DNA of 64,000 nt from Siphonodentalium dalli (Eukaryota > Mollusca > Scaphopoda > Gadilida > Siphonodentaliidae), in NCBI GenBank assembly GCA_032622095.1, contig CP136066.1:90293319-90357318 (forward strand). The letters are read 5' to 3'. Position numbers and translations under genes: made by a program. Numbering within the stretch: position 1 is the stretch's first letter; every line of letters starts with the position of its first letter. Below are positions 20,461 to 32,789 of the stretch, in pieces. The notes below the pieces were generated by a model that did no database searches, was not told where the DNA came from, and worked only from the letters and a program-made list of their open reading frames with translations.

Positions 20461-22985
20461 CATTATGCGACCACCATAGAACTACTTACACCCAATCGTA
20501 AATCAGAGACATGCATTCGTCAGGTGTGGAATTATACCAAAGGTGATTACTTAAATATGAATGCAGAGATCCATGCAATAAATTGGACAGATGTTTTATC
20601 TGAAAGAGGCACAAACATAAATGTAAATACAATGGTAACCATTTTCACAGACATGTTCCTTAATATTGCAAAAAAGTATATACCATTTCAAACAATTACA
20701 ATTAGGACAAATGATAAACCATGGTTTGATAGCTCTATTAGATTAAATATAAGAAAAAGAGATCGCTTAAGAAAGAAAGCTTTAAAATCAAATACACAAA
20801 TGCACTGGGACAAGTATAAACAAATTCGAAATAAGATAAACAACATGACAAAATTTGCAAAAGAGAAATATTTGTTAAATCTGGATGAAAATTTGAAACT
20901 CAACACAGGTCCAAAGCAATTCTGGCATGTCGTGAAACAGCTGCTTAACAATTTTTCTAATAAGAGTAAAATCCCAACTCTAGAGTTTAACAACTCATGT
21001 TATGATTCTGATGAAGAAAAGGCTGAACTGTTGAACAAAATGTTTATAATGAATAGCACCATAGACAGTTCGGAATCTGACATTCCCAATTTCGCAAATA
21101 GAACAGCATCAAATATAAGCTCGATAGAAATATCCGAAGATGAAATTTCAACTATTCTCAAATCTTTATCCACAAATAAAGCCAATGATCCGGATGGTAT
21201 CAGTAACAAAATGTTAAAGGAAAACCACAGCTCAGTATGCAAACCACTCAAAATAATATTTAATAAATCGCTGAAGAGCTGTTGTTTTCTGGACACATGG
21301 AAACGTGCTGATGTCATACCATTGTTAAAAAAAGGAAAATCACAAGATCCAAATAATTACAGACCCATTTCACTTCTCAGTTGTGTTGGAAAAGTCCTCG
21401 AAAGAAAGTTCACAATAAAATGTTTACACATTTGCAATCCAGAGATCTCCTATATTCGCACCAGTCTGGTTTTATTCCCGGTCATGGATCGGAACTACAA
21501 CTGATAGAAATTATTCATAATATAGTAGAAGCGCTTGATAAAGGTGATACGACATGTGCAGTATTCTGTGATATTTCCAAAGCCTTTGACAAAGTGTGGC
21601 ATCGTGGTCTTATACATAAGCTCGATAAATATGGTATTAAAGGAGATATTCTTAAATGGTCTGTGAACTACATGTACCTTGAAAATCGCAAACAACGCGT
21701 ACGAATTAACTCCAGTTTTTCCAAATACGCACCTATAACAGCAGGAGTCCCCCAAGGACCCGTAATCGGGCCTCTTATGTTTCTCATATATATAAATGAC
21801 ATTTCGGACAATTTAGAATCCCGAGCTAGACTATTTGCTGATGATACATGTCTCATGAATGCAAACTCTGATCTACAAACTTTAGAATCGACGATAAATA
21901 ATGACATGCGGAAAATCAATGAATGGGCTGAAAAGTGGATAGTCAAATTTAATAGTGCCAAAACTAAAGTACTGCTGTTTACAAGTATAGAAAATATTAT
22001 AAAACCAGATATAGTTTTCAATGGAGCTACCCTTGATTATACGCACAGTCACACACACCTGGGTATTGACATCTCAGAAGATTTATCATGGAATATTTAT
22101 ATAGAAAATATATGTACTAAAGCCTATGCAAGACTTTCCCAAATGAAAAAACTGAAATATCTTCTTAACCGTCAGACTCTCGAAATATTATATTTATCTC
22201 ACGTCCGTCCATTAATGGAGTATGCTAGTTGTGTATGGTTTAGAGCACCTGACTATCTATTAAAAAGACTAGATGATATACAGATCGAAGCTGCACGTAT
22301 AGTTACAGGTTGTACAAAATCGGATCCCCCATGATAGGTTGCTCTTTGAACTCGGATGGGAGAAGCTGGAAAGTAGACGGTATGTTAAACGAATGAGTAT
22401 ATTTTACAATATTTCAAACTGCAAAGCCCCCGCCTACTTAACTCAGCTTCTTCCGTCAAAGGTTAAGGATAAATGTGATTACGAACTGAGAAATGCATCA
22501 AATTTAAATCGTCCCATTTCAAATAGTAAAAGAACAGATAAAACTTTCTTCCTCACATGCGTTATGGATTGGAACAAATTGGATGAAAAAAAAGAAAGAA
22601 ACATTCCACTCGATAGGTTCAAGAAAGCACTAGTAACTAAGCCATTAAAACCACCAACATATTTTTCATATGGTAAACGGTTATTGAACATCCTTCATTG
22701 TAAACTGAGGTGTGAATGTAGTAATCTACAAGCTGATAAACTTCAAAATGTAGGTGTGGACATTCTGTAGAAAATGCTTTCCACTATTTTTTTGAATGCC
22801 ACCTACACTTTGAAGAAAGAATTACACTTCGTAATAATATTCTGCGCTTTAATATACATTCAGTTAAAACACTAATATTTGGGGACCCGAACTTAAAACA
22901 ATTGGAAAATGAACATATCTTTAAAGCTGTGCAAAATTACTTACGAGATACAACTCAACAGGAAAATCCGACAAAGTTCTATTAA
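20461..22985 (+). pseudogene. LINE reverse transcriptase and C-terminal region
   Basis: After a linker of about 220 residues the RT motifs appear in order: NNYRPISLLSCVGKVLE, a frameshift near 21405, then HQSGFIPGHGSE, AVFCDISKAFDKVWHRGL with the motif A Asp, AGVPQGPVIGPLMFLIYI, LFADDTCLM with the catalytic pair, and LGIDISEDLSWN. Thumb and C-terminal sequence follow in another frame from 22339, then after a further shift near 22745 a zinc-binding CGHSVENAFHYFFECH. The stop is at about 22984. Catalytic residues are intact, so loss of activity is due to the frameshifts and the insertion. Confidence 0.85.
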
Positions 22986-23331
22986 GACGCTCGCATCATT
23001 TGAATGCAAATTGTAAAAATGCTAACAATGCACCATGAGGTACATGTATCACATTTAAAACAGCTACTTGAAATCATTATTGAAATTATTTAGAATTGGT
23101 GGGGTGGTGAGACTATACAAACTATTTTTCAAATAATATACAATGATATAGTGTATGTATACACTTGTAAATATGTTATACCTATTGTATTGACAACCCA
23201 AATTATTATGTATCAGTGTTATAACGGCAATTGGGAGAGGGGGTTATGTATAAGTAGATCGCACTTGTCCTCCAATCCCAATGCCAATCTGTATTGTTAT
23301 ATACTTATTGGTAATAAATATGTTTAAACCA

Positions 23332-23811
23332 AACCAAATTTCAAGTCGATAGCTCTACTCGTTTCCGAGATCTGGTCTGCGCATGCGCGAAGCTGGCGTC
23401 GCACGGGCTCGGCGACCCGATATAATTCGTATCCGGGGCAAGATACATTCACACACCAAATTTCAAGTCGATAGCTCCACCCGTTTCCGAGATCTGGTCT
23501 GCGCATGCGCGAACCTGGCGTCGCGCGGACTCGGCGACCCGATAAAATTCGTATCCGAGGCAAGATACATTCACATAGCAAATTTCAAGTCGATAGCTCC
23601 ACCCTTTTCCGAGATCTCGTCTGCGCATGCGCGAAACGGGCACCGCACGGGCTCGCCAATACGACAAGGTCGACCGCCTGGTCAAACTACACACACGTAC
23701 CAAGTTTCGTCCCGATCGGTCGAGAATCGTAGATTTGTATAAATGACAGACAAACAAACATACAGACAGACAGACAAACAAACAGAGGTCTTCAAAAATA
23801 TATATGAGACT
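23332..23811 (+). repeat. Composite array, third segment
   Basis: Downstream half of the array interrupted by the LINE: three subrepeats of about 122 bases, the GACCGCCTGGTCAAACTACA closing segment, and a (GACA)n/(AAAC)n tract ending AAAATATATATGAGA at about 23812. Confidence 0.8.
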
Positions 23812-24010
23812 AGAAGGTGACCCGACTTCGTCCGGGCTTTGACCTTGAATTGACCATTTTGAAGGTCAAGGTCAGGTGGGGTCAAACACCAACACCCCAA
23901 AAATGGTGGAAATCGGCCCAGCGGATACCGGGAAATCGGCCCGGTGGATACCGAGATACCCTATGCTATGCATCAAATTTCGTCCGTAAAAATCCGCCAG
24001 TTTAACCCGA
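23812..24010 (+). repeat. Short relative of the TCAAGGTCA element
   Basis: It begins CTAGAAGGTGACCCGACTTC like the block at 8428, has GAAGGTCAAGGTCAGGTGGG, and stops near TTTAACCCGATTTGA. It directly follows the tail of the array, as the 8428 block directly precedes the array. Confidence 0.55.
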
Positions 24011-26632
24011 TTTGATTTCCACTCAAGTATCAGTCTATGTAAACATACACTCAGATTCATACTGATACTGAGTCTATTGCATTCCCATCAACTTTTCATT
24101 TCTGAACGGTTGTGGGCTTCCCCCAAATTACGTCACACCGCACTAAATATAAATCTGAAATTAGTTGATTGACAGGCGTAAACATGGTCACGTGCCAGTG
24201 CCGTCATGGCCGCTTCAACCATGTGAAGCCGATTCTAAGAATCGGAATTAATAGTTGCAGGGTTTGTGACTTTTCGTTCGGCGGTTGTTTTACTGACAAT
24301 AAAGGGAAACAGCTAGCTTCCGTGATCCAAAATATAAATATGTACAATAACTAAGACAGATCTTCTTGAAATTATAAAAAATGTCTGTGGATCTCTTGAA
24401 CTCAGAACGAATTATTTTTTAGATTGGCCAGGCGATTTGTCGCCCATGTTGTCAAAAAATAACACAAATCAACGGCCACGAATCAAAAATACATGAATGT
24501 CGGGACTATCTGCTAAAATAACTAGCCACACCTTCGGAATTTCCACACCGAGAGCACGTGACATGTTGCTAGTTTTTTTTATTGGGGCACACATTTCTTG
24601 GAGCTAAGTTTTGATTGGCGGTAATTACAAGGAATCCCGGGTTTGGGAAATGAAAACTGAACGAAAGGTCGTCAGACCCACTATTTGTTATATGTGGGTA
24701 TGTAGTTTACTCCAGACTGCTCAAGTATATAAACGCGCCTCATATACACACGCTCATTAATTATCAAGTTTCAACGTAAAGATAAACTACCATCGGTGCC
24801 CGAGATATCGCCAAGACGTCTGAAACGGAAGCGGTTCTATGTAGCTCTCTTGACCCCGAGTTGACCTTCCGGTAAAATTTACGTTTCGCGCATGCGCTAT
24901 GTGCAATTTTTCGCACTTATAAAATGCAGAGTTAAAATGACGCGAACAAAGTTTTTCATTTGGCTGAATTCAAATTTAATTGATTAGAACACGTATTTGA
25001 ATGCGATTGTCGGAGTTTACCGAAATTGAATGTGGTATTGAGTGGGAACGTTACATCCTTCCATGTGATTTCAACGACTATTGGCTGATAAACTGTTTAA
25101 AAACTCGATTTCAATTGAAGTTCGAGTGACAGTGACGATGACCACGAATGATGTTGACATTCACATTGTTGTTGACATTTTTGATTGAATTTTGTTAGCG
25201 GCAAGTCGGCAACACTCGGGTCCCAACGAGAGAAATTGAGCAACCTCGGAGATTAAACACTGTGACACCTTAGGCACAGACTGATTAGTCTGATTATACA
25301 CCAGCGAACATTCTCACAAGAGAAAAAACCACAACACAAGTGACGTGTCTGAAGTGATCTACTACTAGTAGTAGTAGTAGTAGTAGCAGTAGTAGTAGTA
25401 GTACTTAGTAGTAGTACTAATGACATAATGTTGTCAAATTTATGCAAGTGACTACTGGAACACAACAACAACACTCAAGTCTCAACACTGAAAACAGTGT
25501 GTACTGTATAGCAACAGAATGAAAATGTACCAACTACAACTGTGGAATTTACAGTTACTACCACTACTGCCTAGTATTGGCACTAGTAAATTTAAAATGA
25601 CTGTTTCCAAGTAACATATATGTCATGTGGTCTATAATAAACAACCTAACGTGGAAGGTGTATTCAAGTATTGTATTAACACATAGCTCTAGGCTGCTGT
25701 CAGTTAATATTCTACAATAAATCTAGTTCAGTCATGAACATAGTCATAGTGCCTACCCTTCTAGTTCGACTACACCAAACTGCGGGAGCTGTCATAAATT
25801 CATAATGACTAATATTGACCTACATGTACAATAAATCCTGCTAGAAGCTAGGTTTGGCACAGTAATATATACATTGGCAATTAAGTTGCCAGTTATAATA
25901 TATGATTTCATTCCAAATGCCTGACATAAAAATTGCTATTGAAATTTGAGAATAGGTGCGATTGACTTCAGACTCAATTTCGCTTCTCATCCCTATGATT
26001 TGCATCATAGTAGTCTCAAGTTCTCAATCCAGGATCCAAGATTAAATTATTAATTCAAGTCTGCCACATCTAGGGCGAGTAAATTGTTGTGATCAGTTAT
26101 TCACAATTGACAGATCGTGTATCTATATTTTATTTAATTACTTGATAAGTTGCTCAAAAGTATGTACTAACCACTTTACTACATATTGATTCATTTGGTG
26201 CAAATTCATAGCAAGTACCATAATAAATCAAATTTGAAAATCAATGTTCTTGAATCAATCTCTCCATGAGGTCATCAGTGGTGCCATCCCTACCTCTCCC
26301 TTACCTGATCTCAGACTCCAACTGATGCTGATACTAGTACTAATTATAACAGATAGAGGTGATTTCTGTATACCACTGAGATATTCTGGAACTGTAAGAT
26401 ATATCTAATTGAGAATGATTGTCTGGGAGCCAAATTCAATACTTAATGTTTAAGTATTCCAGAAACTAGATAGAATGAAGCTCTAATTCATTGTTTTTAG
26501 TAATATTTGAGATCATGTAACTCAATAAATTTATATTCATATGCCCTGCTTTTCTTGTAACATTTTAAGAATACTAGATTAAACTAAGTACTGAATTTCC
26601 ATTTTTGATGATATTTTTTCAAACTAAAGTGT
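24011..26632. other. AT-rich non-coding stretch with inverted-repeat arm and (AGT)n
   Basis: No gene recognised. At 24818-24876 lies one arm of a long-distance inverted repeat (GAAGCGGTTCTATGTAGC, TTGACCTTCCGGTA) whose partner is at 29920-29984. A promoter-like AAGTATATAAACGCGCC lies at about 24723. An (AGT)n microsatellite is at 25365-25402. Short frames elsewhere show no family resemblance. Confidence 0.4.
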
Positions 26633-26636
26633 TTAA

Positions 26637-27116
26637 AGGTACTCAATCCGATAGAACTCCTCTCAATTACTATTTCAATGGCTTCGGGGGTCAAAAATAT
26701 TTGATTCGAGTCGAGGAAGTCACCCATCAAAGCCCAGATTTGTTAGATATCGATTTTAGAAATATATTATTTTTCATTATCGGGAATACTTTCTGGCCCA
26801 GAACTCAGTCAAAATTGCGTTATTATTACCACTTGATTTTAGAGTTATCCATCCTTGTCTGTTTGAATATTGTTTTGGTGTACACATATCGCGCATGTTA
26901 CGAAACTGACGGCAATTATTAGTACTGATCTCAAGAAACTAACAAATTTCAAAAATCAATATCTAATAACTCTGAGCTTTGTTTGATGGGTTCCTCGACT
27001 CGAATCAAATATTTTTTACCCCCAAAGCCAAATAAATAGTAATATAGGACCCTCTGATCGGATAGTTGTTGTTGGAATCTGTTGAGATGGGGACCCTCTG
27101 TTCGGATTGAGTACCT
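26637..27116. mobile_element. TTAA-flanked MITE, copy 2
   Basis: Flanked by TTAA at 26633-26636 and 27117-27120, with ends AGGTACTCAATCCGA and TCGGATTGAGTACCT. It is the best-preserved copy of the family: the left half (AATGGCTTCGGGGGTC, TTTGATTCGAGTCGAGGAA, CACCCATCAAAGC) is mirrored in the right half. The central part has ACCACTTGATTTTAGAGTTA. No transposase is encoded. Confidence 0.8.
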
Positions 27117-27120
27117 TTAA

Positions 27121-28035
27121 AATGAGAGGAAAGTTCAAATTAATTTGCACATTAAACACCTGTTGTTTTTTTCTATTTCATTTGCACCAAAACTTTTAAA
27201 ATAGACAAAAACACCAAAAATGATTTTTTTTTGGAAAAGAGTCAAGACTAAACATTCATAGGGCCATAATTTAATTTTCTTCAATTTATTGTTGTTGTAA
27301 TTCTTTAACAATTTGTTCAATCTATTATACTTAATGTTAATATGAGAAAAGTAGAGCAAATGGATTTCAATTATTTAATTTTGCTCTAGCTTTTAAAATA
27401 CTTTTCCAGAAAATGTGGAATTTGGCACATTCCCACAGTTTCTTTCTTTAAGTTGATAATAAACGCTCTTTAATTGCAATTATTGGTGCCTCTTTAAGTC
27501 ATCTGAGGTCAATATCAACTATCCCATGACACTCCCTGTGTCAATTTATCTCTGTGTGCACAAATTATCCCACATATCTTCTGAGCTGATAACAAGCGCT
27601 CTTCATTGATCATCTACATGTATTTTTTTACTAAGTAAAAAAAAACGCATTTAGTCCCTTTAAATGCAAAAAATAAATACTAGAAATTTTTTGACTTATA
27701 GCCTAGTTAGTTAAAAATATACCAGGTATGAAATTACAAAAAAAATTGGGGTGGGGTGTCTGGTGGATAAATCCCACCCTATCACCAATTCACAACATTG
27801 TTTAGTTATAAAAGGATTAATTCCAATGGAGTATTTAGTATTATTTACTGAAAATGAACAAGTCATTCACATTGTTTACCCAAAATTCAGTTTAGTTTGG
27901 ACACAACTGAAACAGATACATGGATGTACAATACTACAATATTGCTATTTAAATTTGTTATTATATTCCCAATATTGAGCCAATATGGTAATTTATAATT
28001 AACCCTTCCATGACTGGGGCTTCTTGAAATTTTGT
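27121..28035. other. AT-rich non-coding stretch
   Basis: No gene recognised. Short shared words (AATAAACGCTCTTTAATTG near 27470, AACAAGCGCTCTTCATTG near 27590) relate to the dispersed AATAAAGAGCG motif. A stretch ending ACCCTTCCATGACTG near 28010 resembles the flank of the hairpin at 51.5 kb. Confidence 0.3.
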
Positions 28036-28250
28036 GTAAACCCTGTGCCAATGCATTCTCTTACATATATAAAGATCATGTGCCAGTGCATTCTCTTATA
28101 TATGAGTCCCACATAGGGATCCTCACATATATGAGAGAACATTGGCCTAACAATATTTATTTCTACCTTGTAAACAAGTACATTCTCTTATATATGCAGG
28201 GCTCCCTATGGGAGACTCATATATAAGAGAATGCACTGTTACAGGGTAAT
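28036..28250. repeat. Hairpin element of the CCAATGCATTCTC family
   Basis: Two adjacent hairpins made of CCAATGCATTCTCTTAYATA and reverse complements, separated by CTAACAATATTTATTTCTACC. The loops are AGTCCCACATAGGGATCCTC and CAGGGCTCCCTATGGGAGAC. Related loci: 5100-5548 and 51545-51690. Confidence 0.6.
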
Positions 28251-29919
28251 TAATTCTGCAAACGGGTTAATATAATTTATCTTTGCAAAATATGGACAAA
28301 CTGATTATAAGTCTTCAACAAAGATACCTTCTGACATTTTCTGTACGCGGCTACATATTATACAAAGTTTGAAAGCTTTGTGCAATTAATTTGCCAGTTA
28401 ATCAGAGTTAATTAATTACTAATATTATGGAGTCACTCATTGGTAGCTCCAAAAAGTCCATTAATTCATCAATTCAATATTAACTAAAAAGTAGTATGAA
28501 ACTATAATCGATGTAAACAATGTTTCATTGTGTTGACATTAAAATTTTGGCTCTTCAAGTTTGAAAGGGCTTGTGGAACAGTTTGTTAAGGGCATTCTCC
28601 CCTAGTGGAACCCCCAATCTGTGTTCCATTCACAGAACTTGGCTAACAAACCAAGCGATTCAATGGAAGTCTCGCACATCATACTGCTATGTTATCAAAC
28701 CACTAGGCATTGCAGTAGAGGATGTCTAAGGTTTGAAGGGTGCATAGGAGACTGGAGTTTGAAATCAGAGGAATGGAAAAAAATTTAAAAAAATACAAAT
28801 TTATCATTTTTATACTAAACATCTAGCTTTAAAGGTACGGTTGGCCTTGGCGGTGGGTATCCTGTGAAAATATTTCCACCCGTCAAAAACCGCCACAAAC
28901 AGAAAGAACAACAAAATGTAGACAGACTTTGTCCGTATACAAATAAGAAATATCGCATAAACAGTATGTTATGATCATATTTTTGACCATTGTTATGTAA
29001 ACAAAGGCATAAAAAGTTACTATTCTGGTGTTTGTTTATATTATGATGGTAAACATAAAGAGCGTTCTTTGTGGGTGAATTCCTGATATGGAACGAATAA
29101 AGAGCGTTTATGCCATTTGTGTGTGATTAGCCAGCAGCATTGTGTTGTTTTCTGTAACACAATCAGGCTCTTGCTTAGGTAAAATATAGTAAATCTTTAT
29201 GATAACATGTTGTTTACGCGATGGTCATGGTATATATGAACGAAACTGTATGCGTTTTAATGTTTTTCTGTTTACGGTGATTGGAACAAATATGAATATT
29301 TTCGACAACTAAGGCCTCACGTGCCTTTAAGTTTAAATTTAATTAGATTAGACTGTCACAATATTAGTATATAGTATTTATAAATTAAACACGATTTCAT
29401 ACAACTAAAATTACTGTAATTCATTGATAAAAAAAATTTGATTAATACATCTGACCTGTGTGACTGTGTCTGTGATTGTAAACTGTAAAAGTTCATAAAT
29501 GTTGACCCTGAAAGAGTTGTAAAATATGCGAGTTTTAATTACCGTACATCCTTATTAAAGTAAATCAAACTTTGAAGACTCAATCACGGAGTCATAATTA
29601 GATCTTCACGATCTTCCAAGTTCGAAATCAAATTCATTCTAAAATTCGTGCAAGACTAGTAATATTCAATAGTGTTCCCACACTGCCACAGTCACAGTGA
29701 CAGTATTATGCTGATCTGTTTCCCCGTTTCTGTTCCATGCATGGAATAATCCATTGTCATGTGAGGCAGTGCAACACAAATGAAAGAAATTAGAATAATT
29801 CACGATGAAAACATCGAGTGACATCGCCCTCAGATTTATGAATGAAAATCCGCATTGGTACGGCGAATTTCGAAAAAGCGCGGAATGTTTACATGTGACG
29901 TCATTTGGTCGTTACTATG
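28251..29919. other. Non-coding stretch
   Basis: No gene recognised. A module with two ATAAAGAGCG words around GAATTCCTGATATGGAAC lies at 29052-29110 and recurs near 17240 and 36880. The remainder is AT-rich with no clear structure. Confidence 0.3.
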
Positions 29920-29984
29920 ACGCCATACCGGAAGGTCAATTCGGGTTCAAGAGCGCTACATAGAACCGCTTCCGTCTGAAACAG
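29920..29984 (-). repeat. Right arm of a 5-kb-spaced inverted repeat
   Basis: TACCGGAAGGTCAATTCGGG, then TTCAAGAGCGCTACATAGAA and CCGCTTCCGTCTGAAAC is the reverse complement of 24818-24876 with a few differences. Weaker inverted similarity (AATTATCAAG) continues outward to about 24750 and 30110. The pair may mark the ends of a 5.3-kb non-autonomous element. Confidence 0.5.
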
Positions 29985-30284
29985 TCAAATGCATCGGCCG
30001 GTTAAGCGTTAACGTGATCTAACGTTATGACCTCTAACGACGTCATAGAAGTTACGCATTGTTTTTATCCTGATGGAAGATAGTACCACGTCTTCTTGAT
30101 AATTGAGGCAGATAACTAAAACGGATACATACGCATTATATATCGTTGGAAAGAGGAAACACGAAAGATTCTCACAGTGTCATTATTATGACTGGCATTT
30201 TATTATTCGCGCTGTTTCGAATCGATTTGTAAGCACCGAACTCAAATGAAAGTCCCGTAACACAGCGTAAAAACAGATTTGACC

Positions 30285-30735
30285 GCGGCACGTGAAAAGT
30301 TGACCTCGGATCTGAAAATTGATAGGCCCATGCCACCCCACGGCCGAAAATACCCCCACATACCAAGTTTCATCGAAATCGGCTCGGTCGTTTTCGAGTC
30401 CATCGCGATCACACAGACACACACACACACAAACAGATGTTCCAAAATATATAATAGACTAGACGATGAGCCCGACGTTGTCCGGGCTATTCAAAAACCA
30501 AATTTCAAGTCGATAGCTCCACCCGTTTCCGAGATCTCGTCTGCGCATGCGCGAAGCGGGCGCCGCACGGGCTCGCCAATACGACAACGTCCACCGCCTG
30601 GTCAAACTACACGCACGCACCAAGTTTCGTCCCGATCGGTTGAGAATCGTAGATTTGTATAAATGACAAACAAACAGACAAACAGACAGAGGTCTTCAAA
30701 ATAAACAGACAGAGGTCTTCAAAATATATATGAGA
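30285..30735 (+). repeat. TCAAGGTCA-type element tail plus one array unit
   Basis: CCAAGTTTCATCGAAATCGG, GTTTTCGAGTCCATCGCGAT, a (CA)n tract and AAAATATATAATAGA are followed by the array head at about 30463, one subrepeat with TGCGCATGCGCG, the closing GACCGCCTGGTCAAACTACG-type segment, and (GACA)n. This is the same junction of element tail to array head seen at 9064, suggesting that the two form one unit. Confidence 0.7.
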
Positions 30736-31126
30736 TAACAACTTTAATGTGGTCATTGTGAAAAAACTGTATATAGGTAGTAGATAGCATTCCGATTTAT
30801 GTCACGTAAAAATAAACGAAAGATGTTCAAATAACAATGCAACATAGCAGGTTAAAGAACAATAGAAACACACAACGCGCTAATGGTTAACGCACGAATT
30901 GCAGTCAGAATTAATCGTCTTGCACTTCTATTCCCAACTACACCTTTTACCGGACTCGGCATCGGGGTCCACTACAACTTTGAATGCGTCCCAAACATAT
31001 CAATATATATAAATAAAACTCACATGCGCCCATATATTACCAAGAAACAGCAGACTGTATTACACCCGGAGGGCGAAATAAAGCATGGCATAGACTCCAG
31101 TCACGTGGTAGTATTTATTTTGTTAG
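30736..31126. other. Intron sequence before exon 2
   Basis: AT-rich with nothing recognised; an open frame extends upstream of exon 2 from about 30883, but there is no family resemblance before the acceptor TTTATTTTGTTAG at 31126. Confidence 0.3.
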
Positions 31127-31273
31127 GAATCTTGATTGAGGACACGCCGGATACGGATGCGGAGAGTGTGTTTCGTTCAGCGATTACTGAGATTAGCAGA
31201 GAGCTTAATATAACAATAGACGGGAATATCCAACGACTTAACACACCGAGTCCACAAAAAGCAACCGAAGCAG
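31127..31273 (+). CDS. iGluR exon 2: start of amino-terminal domain
   Basis: The acceptor TTTATTTTGTTAG|GA is phase 1 and the donor GCAG|GTAAGA is phase 1, giving 49 codons. The peptide contains ILIEDTPDTDAESVFRSAIT and EISRELNITI, the first beta strand and helix of the iGluR amino-terminal (LIVBP-like) domain, where the family reads IGxIFD....E.AFRxAV..IN. It ends IQRLNTPSPQKATEA, which lines up without gaps with the segment before the conserved Cys in kainate-type receptors when joined to VCSLLEMG of exon 3. This extracellular domain governs subunit assembly. The subtype (kainate, AMPA, delta or an invertebrate class) cannot be decided. Confidence 0.75.
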
Positions 31274-31309
31274 GTAAGATTTAGAAGTCTTAATTATTAA
31301 TATTAAAAT

Positions 31310-31700
31310 ACATAATCCGAATTAACGCTCCTAATTTACTATTTCTTTGTCTTCGAGGGTAAAAAATATTTGATTCGAATCTAAGAACCCATGCACCCAT
31401 CAAAGATCAGAGTTATCAGATATCGATTGTTGAAATCTGTAATTTTTCACCACCTGGAATATTTGGCAGCCTAGCAAATATTCGACGAGCTGATCGACAT
31501 ACTCTCGATAACAAATTGCGTTGAACAAAATGTTAATATATAACACGTTTTGGAACATTTTATTCTAGATTTGACAGTGGTTAGTATATATTATTTTTTG
31601 GGATTTGGTAATTAATCGATTCTGATAACTAAACCGTCTTTTGAATGAATGTTGTTGTTATTGGAATCTGATGATACGGGGACCATTTTTCTCCCAGACC
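31310..31700. mobile_element. Decayed TTAA-type MITE remnant
   Basis: It holds internal blocks of the family (CTTCGAGGGTAAAAAATATT, TGATTCGAAT, AACACGTTTTGGAACATTTT, TTGACAGTGGTTAG) but lacks clear AGGTACTCAATCCG ends. Confidence 0.5.
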
Positions 31701-31829
31701 CCTGGACCCGGACCGATTTCACCCAAATTCGGTGTGGTGACTCGGGGTACCCTGGCGGATGTTATAACGGCGTTATATGAAAATGTTGATCTAAAAACAA
31801 ATTAATTTAATTTTTAAAAATATGTTTTA

Positions 31830-32000
31830 GAAAATTGCGCAAGGAGTTATATCTAACTAAAAATATTAATATATTCAAACGATCAAAATGTGCGATGTGC
31901 GCGACCAATGGAGCCGGCGCTGAATAAAGGCTCTGTCTAATATCAAAATGTGCGCGAAGCGCATTGGGACCCCATTGTGCAGAGGCCACATGCTCCAGAA
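31830..32000. repeat. GCGCGAAGCGC repeat, related to 63.6 kb
   Basis: TGTGCGCGAAGCGCATTGGG and GCTGAATAAAGGCTCTGTC resemble TGTGCGCAAAGCGCACACAG and CTGAATAAAGGCTCCGGAA at 63595-63690. It is probably a dispersed element fragment. Confidence 0.4.
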
Positions 32001-32187
32001 GGGAACCCTTTTCAGCTAGCCATATCATAACTTACAAGGTACACCTTTTTATTTTTCCATGCTGAAGAAAAGTCGAGTGTCATATGAAGCCGTATAAAAG
32101 TATTAAACGTAGCTCTGAACTGGACGCACACAACAAAACGCCAGCCTTCGAACCGTCTTGTGTCTTAACGTGAGAATTGAAAATTAT

Positions 32188-32780
32188 ACCACCCTGGTTG
32201 AGTGGTCTTGCTGCGTTGGTGGGTTCTGCTGAATTTCTATGATGCTGGTGGGGAAATTGATGCTGTTATATTTTCTTAAGGTGTCATTTTCGCGGCATTT
32301 GGCTAACCCGATCGATTTGAGAAAAAGCGAGTGTTTGCATGTATGGAACATCCAAGGACACATATATTTTTAAATATATTAATAACGGTTGCGCTGCTGT
32401 TCAAAACGACAGGCAGAGCCATCTTCATAATGGCCGGTTTGCAATAACTAACACAGCTTGTATTTCAACTGTTTTACAATATATATGTTTACTAGCAGGG
32501 TGACTTCGTCCGGGCTGTTTCCCCTCTGCTTTCATCCGTCGAAAGGCCATTGCTAACAAACAAACAGACAGATAGACAGACAGACAGAAGTCCCAAAATA
32601 TATGGTAGATAATGTCTTATACTATCATAATGGCTTTACCTCAATTCGTTCAGATTGGGTAAGGCATCGAAAATGACAACTTCAGACAATATGGCGGTAG
32701 TTTGTTCTTAATATGATCAATTTGCTCCACCAGCACAACATCAATTCAACAGGACCCACCAACGTCATAGAAAATTGTCA
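32188..32780. mobile_element. Inverted-repeat element of the TGGTGGGTCCTGCTG type
   Basis: Near 32190 are CCCTGGTTGAGTGGTCTTGC and TTGGTGGGTTCTGCTGAATT; near 32712-32775 the reverse complements (AACAGGACCCACCAACGTCA, CTCCACCAGCAC). The same words form the 110-bp inverted repeat at 59328 and 63291. A short CTAG-GTGACTTCGTCCGGGC element with a (GACA)n tail is inserted at 32490-32610. Confidence 0.45.
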
Positions 32781-32789
32781 GGAAAATAA

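Larger units (their letters stand above)
18313..23330 (+). mobile_element. CR1/jockey-like non-LTR retrotransposon, inserted in the array
   Basis: A 13-bp target duplication, AAACCAAATTTCA, flanks the element (18300-18312 and 23331-23343), so it landed inside one array subrepeat. It is 5'-truncated within the AP-like endonuclease and runs through reverse transcriptase to a zinc-binding C-terminus. About 1.55 kb of it is a later insertion (18614-20161). The coding frame is broken near 20370, 21405, 22330 and 22745, so the copy is dead but young. The tail GGTAATAAATATGTTTAAAC has no poly-A, as in CR1-like elements. The exact clade is not resolved. Confidence 0.85.

Noticed and set aside
24169-24354. 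Small cysteine-containing protein (NSCRVCDFSFGGCF)
   Set aside because: Short frame with no recognised family, no splice support and no clear selection signal.
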